The position numbers were made by a program, and so were the translations under genes. From an unidentified bacterial endosymbiont (GTDB taxonomy: Bacteria; Pseudomonadota; Gammaproteobacteria; Enterobacterales; Enterobacteriaceae): DNA of 64,000 bases. The notes beneath the pieces are model-generated. The model had not been told where the DNA came from. It did not search any database and saw only the letters and a program-made list of their open reading frames with translations. The stretch covers positions 2,666,001 through 2,730,000 of the forward strand of contig NZ_OU963893.1 of the NCBI RefSeq assembly GCF_918797525.1, written 5' to 3'. This document shows positions 35,401 to 43,729 of this stretch, piece by piece; the stretch's first letter is position 1, and every line of letters begins with the position of its first letter.

Positions 35401-35637
35401 CTGGACCAGTTCTTCTGGATTTTCGTCAACAAAGACGAGAACTACCACTGGATCGCCATCATCGAGGCATCCGCAGACCTGCTGGAACTGGGCATGCTCG
35501 AGTACCGCAAAATGATGCGCGCCATCGCAACCGGCTTCGACACCGGAGAATGGCCGGCGCCGATCCTCGATGATTACACCGCTGAACTGAACGACTTTGA
35601 CATGCGCCGCCTTGAAGCGCTGCGCACTCAGGCTTAA
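32500..35637 (+). CDS. recE: RecE, exodeoxyribonuclease VIII
   Basis: 1045 residues. RecE digests dsDNA 5' to 3' and hands ssDNA to RecT. Only the C-terminal part (about 610-1045) carries the PD-(D/E)XK nuclease: YPAYFEPGRYEGLPNDIYHA, GNLVHALALQP, RVRPDLEI and GADLKT. The N-terminal 600 residues contain a tandem repeat (about 127-236 and 272-384, each with LLLA and a final REWAAGN/VEEWRSGK motif). A Leu/Pro-rich repeat block (about 705-838, NASLPA units) interrupts the nuclease region. RBS is weak. First large gene of the rightward operon, directly before recT. Confidence 0.92.
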   Translation: MEFFYVVKATQKSGKEDAVIWFTAKSEARANLQLDVELEDAGIETGRGKDYAKPVRTDFPVYNDLPEESTVDYTWCKRYELQDDGRTWLPKAGTESTGAVDNTAEPETTVNVETTVESIPLENRTPAVRFAVHLTSDKYQSHITKEQQLAASEMSLDEGNTYLRNLLLAKNDIPEVYELSLNAEWKMIQAVKEIFAPNEEHEVKVLAAFMADWARADASDRNQLVEEWRSGKLNLLKSESTSIEDVATAQDLKPDNGIQIDENDDETTRYPVVRMPFRKQLLAQFTGDELRHHLTREEYEGISALEMDTDNSYVQNLLLAAENCEEVKGYDTKDLWRYTDAIRKVFSQEKRHELALVLRFTRIWAATDYIDRGILVREWAAGNLISSVQRTDSGTNADGGYVTDRGEGAHHTLDTLDLEIACALLPMDFHHFEIPSSVLRRAKEIVAKKEEPWKSWSAILRNQPGILAVNRAAIFNLIRIAPENIHHTPAAHLEFVNKTMTAEFNSAVELLPLPAPSVETEAQVEQPQVENLGSGVFSIDGLIGGNTAPVIDIPSNEVEKTENTAETTSDVQMETTQPEKVENTDLVQPGEGTDAADTQAVTVAQEEQKAEPVIEYPAYFEPGRYEGLPNDIYHAANGISSTQVKDARISLMYFNARHVAKTIPRTASKVLDMGNLVHALALQPENLEAEFSVEPEIPEGAFTTTATLREFIDGYNASLPALLSADEIKALLEEHNASLPAPVPLGASLEETAQSYMALPAEYQRIEESQKQTATAMKACIKEYNATLPVPVKTSGSRDALLEQLAIINPDLVAQEAQKPTPLKVSGSKADMIQAVKSVKPDAIFADELLDAWRDNPGEKILVTRQQLATARAIQSALLAHPTAGMLLTHPSRAVEVSYFGFDEETGLEVRVRPDLEIDLDGVRIGADLKTISMWNVKQESLRARLHREIIDRDYHLSAAMYCETAALDQFFWIFVNKDENYHWIAIIEASADLLELGMLEYRKMMRAIATGFDTGEWPAPILDDYTAELNDFDMRRLEALRTQA

Positions 35638-35646
35638 GGGGGATTG

Positions 35647-36732
35647 ATGAATAACACTAACATTACCGTTGCTGACCAGAACACCGTTATTAACTCCAAC
35701 GTGGCTCTGTTCGATTCCCAGTATCTGAACGCCATCAGCACGTTCGCGCAAATTATGGCGCAGGGCACCGCCACCGTTCCTAAACACCTGCAGGGCAATC
35801 AGGCCGACTGCATGGCTGTAGCGATGCAAGCGGCACAGTGGCAGATGAATCCCTTTGCCGTGGCGCAGAAGACGCACCTGATTAACGGTGTGCTCGGGTA
35901 TGAAGCGCAGCTCGTTAATGCCGTCATTTCACGCAGCGGCGTGCTGGCCAGCCGGTTTGAATATGAATGGTATGGGCCATGGGAAAAGGTCGTTGGAAAA
36001 TTCCATATCCGCAAAGGCGACAAAGGCGAGTACCGCGTCCCGGGCTGGACCCTGGCTGACGAAGCCGGAATCGGCATCATCATCCGCGCAACGCTTAAAG
36101 GTGAAGATCAGCCGAGAGAACTCGATTTGCTGCTGGCTCAGGCCCGTACCCGAAATTCTACTCTCTGGGCTGACGACCCACGCCAGCAACTGGCGTACCT
36201 GGCCGTCAAACGCTGGGCGAGACTGTTCTGCCCGGATGTGATTCTGGGTGTATATACCCCGGATGAACTCGATGATCGCCGTGAAGAACGAGAGGTAAAT
36301 CCGGCACCGGCGCAGCACGTAAGCCTTGCAGATATTTCAGGTGAGAACGTCACCCCGACTCAAACAGCTCAGGAATCAGCTCAAAACATCGATGCACTTG
36401 CTGATGATTTCCGCGACCGCATCGAGGCGGCCCAGGATGTGGATAGTACAAAAGCTCTACGCGCAGATATCGAAACCGTCAAAGCAACGCTAGGTTCCGC
36501 CCTGTTTACCGAGCTTAAGAACAAAGCAGTGAAGCGCTACTACCTGGTTGATGCTCGCAATAAGGTGGAAGCGGCGATCAACTCCCTGCCATCTCCGGAT
36601 GAACCCGACGCGGCAGAACGCTTTGGCGAAGCTGAACGCGTGCTGGCATCTTCAAAGCGTCACCTGGGCGATGAACTGCATGAGCAGTTCAGCATCACCC
36701 TGGCGGATATGAAACCGGAATACGTGAACTAA
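35647..36732 (+). CDS. recT: RecT, single-strand annealing recombinase
   Basis: 361 residues from the ATG with AAGGGGG upstream (an adjacent TTG is not needed). RecT-family core: VPKHLQGNQADCMAVAMQAAQWQMN, GYEAQLVNAVI and WTLADEAGIGI. It coats ssDNA made by RecE and anneals homologous strands, supporting phage recombination and replication. It starts 9 bases after recE; the C-terminal 100 residues are acidic and variable. Confidence 0.95.
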   Translation: MNNTNITVADQNTVINSNVALFDSQYLNAISTFAQIMAQGTATVPKHLQGNQADCMAVAMQAAQWQMNPFAVAQKTHLINGVLGYEAQLVNAVISRSGVLASRFEYEWYGPWEKVVGKFHIRKGDKGEYRVPGWTLADEAGIGIIIRATLKGEDQPRELDLLLAQARTRNSTLWADDPRQQLAYLAVKRWARLFCPDVILGVYTPDELDDRREEREVNPAPAQHVSLADISGENVTPTQTAQESAQNIDALADDFRDRIEAAQDVDSTKALRADIETVKATLGSALFTELKNKAVKRYYLVDARNKVEAAINSLPSPDEPDAAERFGEAERVLASSKRHLGDELHEQFSITLADMKPEYVN

Positions 36733-36770
36733 CGAGATTGGGAGGGGAATCCCTCCCTCAAGGAGAAGAA

Positions 36771-37010
36771 ATGCGACTGATTAATCGCAGTAAGCAATCC
36801 CCTTTGGCTCGCCAGGCATGTGATGCCGCTCTCGCGAAGCACGTCGAAACTTACGGTGAATTCGCCAGACAGAAAACCAAGACCACATACACCGTAGTGG
36901 TTGATGGAATAAAGGTAACAGTGGAAGTCGTTAACCGCCGGGCCAGCTACGTTGCGACAGCCATGAATGGTGCCCGCAGGCTGCGCAATCTGCCGGGACA
37001 ATGCAACTGA
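36771..37010 (+). CDS. DUF4060-like small phage protein
   Basis: 79 residues from the ATG with AAGGAG 7 bases upstream: RLINRSKQSPLARQACDAAL, then TYTVVVDGIKVTVEVVNR and AMNGARRLR, a pattern I associate with DUF4060. It lies between recT and the excisionase gene. Function unknown. Confidence 0.7.
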   Translation: MRLINRSKQSPLARQACDAALAKHVETYGEFARQKTKTTYTVVVDGIKVTVEVVNRRASYVATAMNGARRLRNLPGQCN

Positions 37011-37020
37011 GAGGTGCAAT

Positions 37021-37335
37021 ATGAATGAAACAACTTATACGAATGTTGATATCTTGATCACCAGTGAAGTTTTATCAAGATACAAAATTTCGCGGAGCAC
37101 GCTGTACTTTTGGAGCACCCCTTCCAGAATGCCGGCATATTTTTCACAACCATTTCCGAAGCCGAAGATAAATGGAAGCCCGAAGCGCTGGAGACTTTCA
37201 GACCTCCTGGAGTGGGAAGAAAAAGTGGGCATCAAACCAGAGGATGACCAACCAGTTTCTCCAAATGGTTCTGCCATACCGCAAGCCAATGGCGCTGATC
37301 ATCAATGTAGTCATGCAGGTTATACCTCGCCATGA
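37021..37335 (+). CDS. AlpA-like excisionase / recombination directionality factor
   Basis: 104 residues from the ATG with GAGAGGTG upstream. Small winged HTH of the AlpA/Xis type (SEVLSRYKISRSTLYFW, then GSPKRWRLSDLLEWEEK). Such proteins bend attachment DNA and favour excision. It converges on the integrase gene and their 3' ends overlap by 104 bases, so strong transcription of one would oppose the other. Confidence 0.8.
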   Translation: MNETTYTNVDILITSEVLSRYKISRSTLYFWSTPSRMPAYFSQPFPKPKINGSPKRWRLSDLLEWEEKVGIKPEDDQPVSPNGSAIPQANGADHQCSHAGYTSP

Positions 37336-38419
37336 CACCTGCCATATGATGGCCTAGCAGTTTCTCAACAACATGTGGCGGCGCACCTAATTCAGAAAGT
37401 CGCGTCGCCACTGTTCGTCGAAGGTCATGGAGGGACCACGGCTTCATTCCTGTCTTGGAAATTATTTGGGCAGAAAATAACGCAACGTTAGGCTGAAGGG
37501 GCGGCCTGTCATCCTCTGGCCCCTTATAGCGTGACAACGTAACAACATGCTTTGACAATGATGTTTCTTTATGAGATTTCATCATCTTTACAACAGCATC
37601 CGGCAACGCTCTCCTGACAGATTTACCTGTTTTATAATCACTTGCTGGAATGGTCCATGTTTGATCCACAAAATCGAACCATTCCCACTTTGCCGTTCTT
37701 ATTTCCGTACTCCTACAACCGGTCAAAATGAGAAATTTCATGATCAGCTGTTGTCGTTCCCTCATTTCAGGCAAAGCATTCCATACAGTTTTGATCTCCT
37801 CGTCGCTCAATCTTCGGTCTTTAACTGCCGCGGTAAGCCCCACATCAGATCGCCTGAGACTCTCAATTGGGTTAAGGTTGATTATTCCTCTGTTAGAGCA
37901 GAAACGAAAAACACGCTGCATCAACCCTAACATTTGCCCTGTAACCACCCTTCTTCCCATACCGTCGAACAGGCTAAGCCAATGTGCCTTTGTGGTCTGA
38001 TCTACGATCATATTCCCCAGCACAGGATTGATATGGTTGTTGAAGTCCCGGCGGTTCACTTGGATTTTTACCAGGCCTTCAGGAATGCAGTAATGCTTTT
38101 CCCAATAATCAAAGGCTTCTTTTACGGTAATCGCATCAGTTTTTTTCTGTTTCTCCAGTACGGTCTGTCGTCTCGGATCGAACCCCTCCTTAAGCCAGAT
38201 TCTGAACTGCTGTCTACGCTCTCGCGCCTGAGCTAATGATATGGTCGGATAATCGCCGATCGTCAATTGAGCCGCTTTTCCGTTCCATCTGTAGCGGTAA
38301 AAGAATGTTATACTGCCGGATGTAGACAATCTGACATTCAAGCCGTGAGCGTCTGAAATGACCTCGATTTTGTCTCTCTTTTTGCCAAGAGCTTTTCTCA
38401 GTTTTGTATCGGTTAGCAA
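37232..38419 (-). CDS. int: Tyrosine integrase (P4 family)
   Basis: 395 residues from a TTG start (GGAG about 8 bases upstream); the frame stays open 32 codons further without a better site. N-terminal DUF4102-type arm-binding domain (KLRKALGKKRDKIEVISD and LTIGDYPTISLAQARE), central SAM-like domain, and a C-terminal catalytic domain with Arg in TGCRSTEIR, HDLRR, GHH and the nucleophile Tyr in ARYNLHDYIDD. It inserts the prophage at the sapB-sapC overlap. Palindromes overlap its start region, suggesting feedback control. Confidence 0.93.
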   Translation of the reverse strand: MLTDTKLRKALGKKRDKIEVISDAHGLNVRLSTSGSITFFYRYRWNGKAAQLTIGDYPTISLAQARERRQQFRIWLKEGFDPRRQTVLEKQKKTDAITVKEAFDYWEKHYCIPEGLVKIQVNRRDFNNHINPVLGNMIVDQTTKAHWLSLFDGMGRRVVTGQMLGLMQRVFRFCSNRGIINLNPIESLRRSDVGLTAAVKDRRLSDEEIKTVWNALPEMRERQQLIMKFLILTGCRSTEIRTAKWEWFDFVDQTWTIPASDYKTGKSVRRALPDAVVKMMKSHKETSLSKHVVTLSRYKGPEDDRPPLQPNVALFSAQIISKTGMKPWSLHDLRRTVATRLSELGAPPHVVEKLLGHHMAGVMARYNLHDYIDDQRHWLAVWQNHLEKLVGHPLV

Positions 38420-38420
38420 T

Positions 38421-38459
38421 GTGTACACTCCGGGAAAAGATATACACAATAGTGTACAC
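38421..38459. promoter_or_regulatory. Paired GTGTACAC palindromes at the integrase start
   Basis: Two copies of the perfect palindrome GTGTACAC, 38421-38428 and 38452-38459, centred 31 bases apart (about three helical turns) and lying in a 12-bp inverted repeat (AATGTGTACACT / AGTGTACACATT). One overlaps the int translation start. A further partial copy (ATACACA) lies between. They may be operators or recombination arm sites. Confidence 0.55.
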
Positions 38460-38589
38460 ATTTTGCGTAAATTGATAACCTTCAAATTAATGCGCGATAT
38501 ACAAAAATAAAGCACTTAGAGTAGGCAAGATGTTGATAATGGCGGAATTTTTCAAAAGACATAAAGCATGACAAACAAACTTAAAACGG

Positions 38590-38612
38590 ATTCATATGCC
38601 CTACGATAGCGT
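38590..38612. other. attR-side junction, with last codons of sapB
   Basis: 38595-38609 reads TAT GCC CTA CGA TAG, the Y-A-L-R-stop end of SapB as known in E. coli, where the sapC ATG (38596) overlaps this end. The codons before it do not encode the expected SapB C-terminus (...KEW), but phage-side sequence ending GGATTCA. The junction therefore lies at about 38593-38595. The exact core repeat cannot be set without the left junction. Confidence 0.75.
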
Positions 38613-39486
38613 ATACAGCGAGAAGCGCACGCCTGGTGCGCTACGTACCGTGTGGCGTAAGTTCTACGGGGACACCACAGCGATGATCGGCCTGTACGGC
38701 TGCGGCGGACTGGTCCTGCTGTGCGTCCTCGGTTCATGGTTCGCTCCTTATGGGATTGACCAACAGTTTCTCGGCTATCAGCTGCTTCCCCCGTCGTGGT
38801 CACGCTATGGTGAGGTCTCTTTCTTCCTTGGCACCGACGATCTGGGCCGTGATGTTTTAAGCCGCCTGCTAAGCGGTGCGGCCCCTACGGTGGGAGGGGC
38901 GTTTGTGGCGACCTTTGCCGCGACGCTCTGTGGGCTGGCGCTCGGTATTTTTGCCGGGTCGACGCATGGTCTGCGTTCGGCGGTGCTGAATCATATTCTT
39001 GATACCCTGCTTTCTATTCCGTCTTTACTGCTGGCCATTATTGTGGTGGCATTTGCCGGTCCACATTTATCCCATGCCATGTTCGCCGTCTGGCTGGCCA
39101 TATTGCCCCGCATGGTGCGATCGGTTTATAGCCTGGTGCATGACGAGCTGGAAAAAGAGTATGTCGTCGCGGCCCGCCTGGATGGGGCGACCACCGCTAA
39201 CATTTTATGGTTTGCGGTACTGCCGAATATCGCGGCGGGGCTGGTCACCGAAATCACCCGCGCCCTGTCAATGGCGATTCTGGACATCGCCGCGCTTGGC
39301 TTTCTCGATCTGGGCGCACAACTGCCCTCTCCTGAATGGGGCGCGATGCTCGGTGACGCGCTGGAGTTGATCTACGTTGCCCCGTGGACGGTCATGTTAC
39401 CGGGAGCCGCCATTATGGTGAGCGTATTGCTTATTAACCTGCTCGGGGACGGGATTCGTCGCGCCATTAATGCGGGGGTGGAATAA
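38596..39486 (+). CDS. sapC: Peptide ABC transporter permease SapC
   Basis: 296 residues, the same length and near-identical sequence to E. coli SapC ([11 protein letters not shown] start). It has an N-terminal membrane segment (about 28-52) and a BPD-type permease domain with the EAA-like loop ([17 protein letters not shown]). With SapB it forms the inner-membrane channel of the Sap system for antimicrobial peptide resistance and putrescine export. It normally follows sapB in one operon, but the prophage now lies between, so it has lost its native upstream promoter and ribosome-binding context. Confidence 0.97.
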   Translation: MPYDSVYSEKRTPGALRTVWRKFYGDTTAMIGLYGCGGLVLLCVLGSWFAPYGIDQQFLGYQLLPPSWSRYGEVSFFLGTDDLGRDVLSRLLSGAAPTVGGAFVATFAATLCGLALGIFAGSTHGLRSAVLNHILDTLLSIPSLLLAIIVVAFAGPHLSHAMFAVWLAILPRMVRSVYSLVHDELEKEYVVAARLDGATTANILWFAVLPNIAAGLVTEITRALSMAILDIAALGFLDLGAQLPSPEWGAMLGDALELIYVAPWTVMLPGAAIMVSVLLINLLGDGIRRAINAGVE

Positions 39487-40478
39487 TGCCATTACTGGAT
39501 ATCCGCAACCTCACTATCGAATTTAAAACCAGCGAAGGCTGGGTAAAAGCTGTCGACCGCGTCAGTATTACGCTTGCCGAAGGCGAAATTCGCGGCCTGG
39601 TGGGGGAGTCCGGATCAGGCAAAAGCCTGATTGCGAAAGCTATTTGCGGCGTGGCGAAAGACAACTGGCGCGTCACTGCGGACCGCATGCGTTTCGATGA
39701 TATCGACCTGCTGCGTCTTTCCGCGCGCGAACGCCGCAAGCTGGTGGGCCATAACGTCTCGATGATTTTCCAGGAGCCGCAATCCTGTCTTGATCCGTCC
39801 GAGCGTGTCGGCAAACAACTGATGCAAAACATTCCGGGCTGGACCTACAAGGGCCGCTGGTGGCGGCGTTTCGGTTGGCGAAAACGCCGCGCAATCGAGC
39901 TGCTGCACCGCGTTGGGATCAAAGATCATAACGATGCCATGCGCAGTTTCCCCTATGAGTTGACCGACGGTGAATGTCAGAAAGTGATGATTGCAATCGC
40001 GCTGGCCAACCAGCCACGCCTGCTGATTGCAGATGAACCCACAAACGCAATGGAACCCACCACTCAGGCCCAAATTTTTCGTCTGTTGACGCGCCTGAAC
40101 CAGAATAACAATACCACTATTTTGCTGATAAGCCATGACCTGCAAATGCTCAGCAAGTGGGCAGATAAAATTGATGTGATGTATTGCGGGCAGACGGTCG
40201 AAACCGCGATCAGCGAAGAGCTGGTCAACACGCCGCATCATCCCTACACGCAGGCGCTGATCCGCGCGATCCCGGATTTTGGCAGCGCTATGCCCCACAA
40301 AAGCCGTCTCAATACGCTGCCTGGCGCGATCCCGCTGCTGGAATCCCTGCCCATTGGCTGCCGTCTGGGACCTCGTTGTCCCTATGCTCAGCGTAAATGT
40401 ATAGAAACCCCACGCCTGACAGGTGCCAAAAATCATCTTTTCGCCTGTCATTTCCCGCTGAACATGGAGAGAGAGTGA
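39486..40478 (+). CDS. sapD: Sap ABC transporter ATP-binding protein SapD
   Basis: 330 residues, the known length. Walker A GESGSGKS, signature LTDGECQK (a variant of LSGGQ) and Walker [10 protein letters not shown], plus the C-terminal oligopeptide-type region with Cys residues (RCPYAQRKC). SapD is also needed for Trk potassium uptake in E. coli. Start overlaps the sapC stop by one base (TAATG). Confidence 0.97.
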   Translation: MPLLDIRNLTIEFKTSEGWVKAVDRVSITLAEGEIRGLVGESGSGKSLIAKAICGVAKDNWRVTADRMRFDDIDLLRLSARERRKLVGHNVSMIFQEPQSCLDPSERVGKQLMQNIPGWTYKGRWWRRFGWRKRRAIELLHRVGIKDHNDAMRSFPYELTDGECQKVMIAIALANQPRLLIADEPTNAMEPTTQAQIFRLLTRLNQNNNTTILLISHDLQMLSKWADKIDVMYCGQTVETAISEELVNTPHHPYTQALIRAIPDFGSAMPHKSRLNTLPGAIPLLESLPIGCRLGPRCPYAQRKCIETPRLTGAKNHLFACHFPLNMERE

Positions 40479-40479
40479 A

Positions 40480-41286
40480 ATGGTCGAAACGTTACTGGAA
40501 GTGCGCAACCTGAGTAAGACCTTTCGCTACCGCACGGGGCTGTTCCATCGTCAGACCGTCGAAGCGGTGAAGCCGCTGAGCTTTACCCTGCGCGAAAAAC
40601 AGACGCTGGCGATTATCGGAGAAAACGGTTCCGGAAAATCCACACTGGCCAAAATGCTGGCGGGGATGGTTGAGCCTTCAGGCGGTGAAGTGCTGATTGA
40701 CGACCACCCGCTTGAGTTTGGCGACTACTCTTTTCGTAGCCAGCGTATTCGCATGATCTTCCAGGACCCGTCAACCTCCCTTAATCCGCGCCAGCGAATA
40801 TCGCAGATTCTGGATTTCCCGTTGCGCCTGAATACTGATCTTGAGCCAGAAGCACGCCGTAAACGGATTGTCGAAACACTGCGTTTAGTGGGGCTGCTGC
40901 CGGATCACGTCAGTTATTATCCACATATGCTGGCGCCGGGACAAAAACAGCGTCTGGGGCTGGCCCGTGCTTTGATTTTGCGCCCGAAGGTGATCATCGC
41001 CGACGAAGCGCTCGCCTCGCTGGATATGTCGATGCGTTCGCAGCTAATCAACCTGATGCTGGAATTGCAGGAGAAGCAGGGGATTTCGTATATCTACGTC
41101 ACCCAACATCTTGGCATGATGAAACACATCAGCGACCAGGTGATGGTCATGCACCAGGGTGAAGTGGTAGAGCGAGGAAGCACGGCAGATGTCATGGCTT
41201 CCCCGCTTCACGAGCTGACGAAGCGACTGATTGCCGGACATTTCGGCGAAGCATTAACCGCCGATGCGTGGCGAAAGGATCGCTAA
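40480..41286 (+). CDS. sapF: Sap ABC transporter ATP-binding protein SapF
   Basis: 268 residues, matching E. coli SapF. Walker A GENGSGKS, signature LAPGQKQR, Walker B VIIADEALA. Partner ATPase to SapD at the inner membrane. It begins one base after the sapD stop; last gene of the operon. Confidence 0.97.
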   Translation: MVETLLEVRNLSKTFRYRTGLFHRQTVEAVKPLSFTLREKQTLAIIGENGSGKSTLAKMLAGMVEPSGGEVLIDDHPLEFGDYSFRSQRIRMIFQDPSTSLNPRQRISQILDFPLRLNTDLEPEARRKRIVETLRLVGLLPDHVSYYPHMLAPGQKQRLGLARALILRPKVIIADEALASLDMSMRSQLINLMLELQEKQGISYIYVTQHLGMMKHISDQVMVMHQGEVVERGSTADVMASPLHELTKRLIAGHFGEALTADAWRKDR

Positions 41287-41288
41287 CC

Positions 41289-41471
41289 TCACCCTGCCAT
41301 AGTCTGATCGGCATGGCTTCTTTTCAGGATCACGCACAGAGCGAACATAATAAACGTCGCCGCAAGCATGACGATTAGCGGCAATAGTTGACCATGATAA
41401 GCCGGGTACGTGAGGGCAATAACCGCCCCGTTTTGTCCACATTTCACACAATAATACGCAGGCATCCGCAT
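41289..41471 (-). CDS. Possible 60-residue membrane protein
   Basis: An N-terminal CVKCG pair and one clear membrane span (about 29-48, LLPLIVMLAATFIMFALCVI) followed by a basic tail. It lies between sapF and fabI, where E. coli K-12 has ycjD, which is absent here. The ribosome-binding site is poor and a second frame overlaps it, so coding is uncertain. Confidence 0.35.
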   Translation of the reverse strand: MRMPAYYCVKCGQNGAVIALTYPAYHGQLLPLIVMLAATFIMFALCVILKRSHADQTMAG

Positions 41472-41711
41472 TCGCTCTGGTTGGATGAGGCGAACCTTAG
41501 AGTGGGTGATATACTGGCTGAATGCAGATAATTAGCCGCACATGCATCGCCTATTGTGGCTTGCATCACGCCAGTCATCTGAGAAATAGCGTGACACAAG
41601 GGGCAGTGAGTGGGATATAATTTCTGGCTAATTTCGAATGCATTTGAAATGCAGCCTGTAATGCTATGATTTACGGGCAAAAAACAAGCAATGAATATAA
41701 GGATCAAAGCT

Positions 41712-42500
41712 ATGGGTTTTCTTTCCGGTAAGCGCATTCTGGTAACCGGCGTTGCCAGCAAACTGTCCATCGCATACGGCATCGCACAGGCTATGCATCG
41801 CGAAGGCGCTGAGCTGGCGTTCACCTACCAGAACGACAAGCTGAAAGGCCGTGTTGAAGAGTTTGCCGCGCAGCTGGGTTCCAGCATTGTTCTGGAATGT
41901 GATGTTGCACAAGACGAAAGCATTGATGGCATGTTCGCTGAACTGGCGAAAACGTGGGAGAAATTCGACGGTTTCGTTCACTCCATCGGCTTCGCGCCTG
42001 GCGACCAGTTGGACGGTGACTACGTGAACGCAGTAACCCGTGAAGGCTTTAAAATCGCCCACGACATCAGCTCTTACAGCTTCGTCGCGATGGCTAAAGC
42101 GTGCCGCAGCATGCTGAACCCAGGCTCTGCCCTGCTGACGCTGTCCTACCTGGGCGCTGAGCGTGCTATTCCTAACTACAATGTTATGGGTCTGGCTAAA
42201 GCCTCTCTGGAAGCCAACGTGCGTTACATGGCGAACGCAATGGGCCCGGAAGGCGTACGTGTTAACGGTATCTCTGCTGGCCCAATCCGCACGCTGGCGG
42301 CGTCCGGTATTAAAGATTTCCGTAAAATGCTGGCACATTGCGAAGCGGTTACGCCGATTCGCCGTACCGTTACCATTGAAGATGTGGGAAACTCTGCCGC
42401 ATTCCTCTGCTCTGACCTTTCCGCAGGTATCTCCGGCGAAGTGGTTCACGTTGACGGCGGTTTCAACATCGCAGCAATGAACGAACTGGAAATTAAATAA
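41712..42500 (+). CDS. fabI: Enoyl-ACP reductase FabI
   Basis: 262 residues from the conserved [13 protein letters not shown] start; the open frame extends 7 codons upstream. NADH-dependent SDR-family enzyme that completes each round of fatty-acid elongation in type II synthesis. Catalytic Tyr and Lys lie in NYNVMGLAK. The triclosan contact Gly93 (in SIGFAPG) is unchanged from wild-type, so target-based resistance is not predicted. Confidence 0.98.
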   Translation: MGFLSGKRILVTGVASKLSIAYGIAQAMHREGAELAFTYQNDKLKGRVEEFAAQLGSSIVLECDVAQDESIDGMFAELAKTWEKFDGFVHSIGFAPGDQLDGDYVNAVTREGFKIAHDISSYSFVAMAKACRSMLNPGSALLTLSYLGAERAIPNYNVMGLAKASLEANVRYMANAMGPEGVRVNGISAGPIRTLAASGIKDFRKMLAHCEAVTPIRRTVTIEDVGNSAAFLCSDLSAGISGEVVHVDGGFNIAAMNELEIK

Positions 42501-42507
42501 GTCGTGT

Positions 42508-42532
42508 CTCTCTTCCCGCACCGGGAAGAGAG
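42508..42532 (+). terminator. fabI terminator
   Basis: Perfect 11-bp stem CTCTCTTCCCG / CGGGAAGAGAG with a 3-base loop, 7 bases after the stop codon. Confidence 0.85.
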
Positions 42533-42655
42533 TTTCTCCCTCCCCCATGTCTCCTTTGTTATTCCGTTCTGCTATTTGTTATCACCTAACGATATTTTTC
42601 GCTTTATCCGCCTTACGCCAGGATATTGATCGCCATTTGAGATCAAGGAACGCAC

Positions 42656-43642
42656 ATGGAACAACGCCGTTTTTCCGGCAAAGGCCACTGGTATCACGAA
42701 ACCCAGTCAAACCACGCGCAGACGGATGTCGTAGCGCTGGTACCCGAAGCCGCTAACGTCGACGATCGTTTTTTGCTCGATTTAACCCTGCCTGAAGAGA
42801 TTGTCGTCGCCTGTTCTGGCTGGCTGGCCCCTGCCCGAGCCTTGTGTCATCACCTGTTTCCGCTCCACGTCTCCGTTAATCGTCTACGCACGCTTAGCGC
42901 CTACGACAGGCTGAGCACCGCGTTGACGGTAGCGCAGGCCTGTGGCGTTCAACGGCTGTGTAATCACTACGCCGCCCTGCTCGCGCCGCTGCCCGGTCCG
43001 GATTCATCACGCGAAAGCAACCGTCGCCTGGCGCAAATCACCCAGTATGCTCGCCAGCTTTCCAGCTCGCCGGATGTCATCGATGATAAAGCGCCGGGCC
43101 AGCTCGATGAGGTGGGACTGACAACCTATGACATTGTGCTCATCAACCAGATTATTGGGTTTATCGGCTTTCAGGCGCGGGTTGTCGCCGTGTTTCAGTC
43201 ACTGCTGGGGCACCCTGTACGCTGGCTTACGGGTCATCATATTCCGCCCCATACGCTACCAGCCAGCATCCGGGAATGGCAGCCTCTTCTGCCCGTCGTT
43301 GAAGTGCGCCTGGCTGGCGAGCGCCAGCTTGAGTCCCTTTGCCGCTGGCAGGCAGAACCTGCCCTACAGACGCTGACACCGGTACTGTGTCACGAACCGC
43401 TGCTGCTCGACCTGACGGGGGAAATTGTGCAAAACAGCCAGGTCTTTGACGCCCGGGGCCTGCCCGTGCTGTCGGCAGCAATTACGCTATTGACCCATTC
43501 TCCGGATCGCTTTAGCGCTGCGCAGTTTACCCCGCTGACAGAGGCTGGACTCACAGCCGTGCAGGCAATCCATTTGCTTTCCCGAAGTGCGATTTCCGGC
43601 TGGCTTGATCGCCTGAAGGTTGCACTTGGTAAAGGGGAATAA
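42656..43642 (+). CDS. yciW: YciW, putative CMD-type oxidoreductase
   Basis: 328 residues; starts MEQRRFSGKGHWYHETQS, as in E. coli YciW, and lies in the same place between fabI and rnb. The middle part resembles carboxymuconolactone-decarboxylase/alkylhydroperoxidase-like folds (YDRLSTALTVAQACG). In E. coli the gene is tied to cysteine/sulfur metabolism under CysB; the reaction is not known. Confidence 0.85.
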   Translation: MEQRRFSGKGHWYHETQSNHAQTDVVALVPEAANVDDRFLLDLTLPEEIVVACSGWLAPARALCHHLFPLHVSVNRLRTLSAYDRLSTALTVAQACGVQRLCNHYAALLAPLPGPDSSRESNRRLAQITQYARQLSSSPDVIDDKAPGQLDEVGLTTYDIVLINQIIGFIGFQARVVAVFQSLLGHPVRWLTGHHIPPHTLPASIREWQPLLPVVEVRLAGERQLESLCRWQAEPALQTLTPVLCHEPLLLDLTGEIVQNSQVFDARGLPVLSAAITLLTHSPDRFSAAQFTPLTEAGLTAVQAIHLLSRSAISGWLDRLKVALGKGE

Positions 43643-43729
43643 CCAGACTAATTACCCAAACACCGCTTGCTGTGACAGTGAGAATCGCGTAAAACTGTCA
43701 GCCGCTCAATGGCTACGAAAAAGAACATT

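Larger units (their letters stand above)
1..38594. mobile_element. Lambdoid prophage, right-hand portion
   Basis: Contiguous phage gene set: integrase, excisionase, recE/recT, repressor/Cro switch, replication O/P, antiterminator Q, lysis cassette, terminase, portal, capsid, tail terminator, major tail protein, chaperone and tape measure. The gene order is lambdoid and the long non-contractile-type tail genes suggest a siphovirus. The right boundary is placed where phage sequence meets the last codons of sapB just before sapC. The left boundary and tail-tip genes are not in the window. Several genes carry frameshifts, so the prophage may be partly defective. Confidence 0.95.

Noticed and set aside
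38420..38600. tRNA-type attachment site
   Set aside because: No tRNA gene at the junction; the phage integrates in the sapB-sapC overlap instead.
41664..42548. 294-codon minus strand open frame
   Set aside because: Antisense to fabI, which is near-identical in sequence to the known enzyme.
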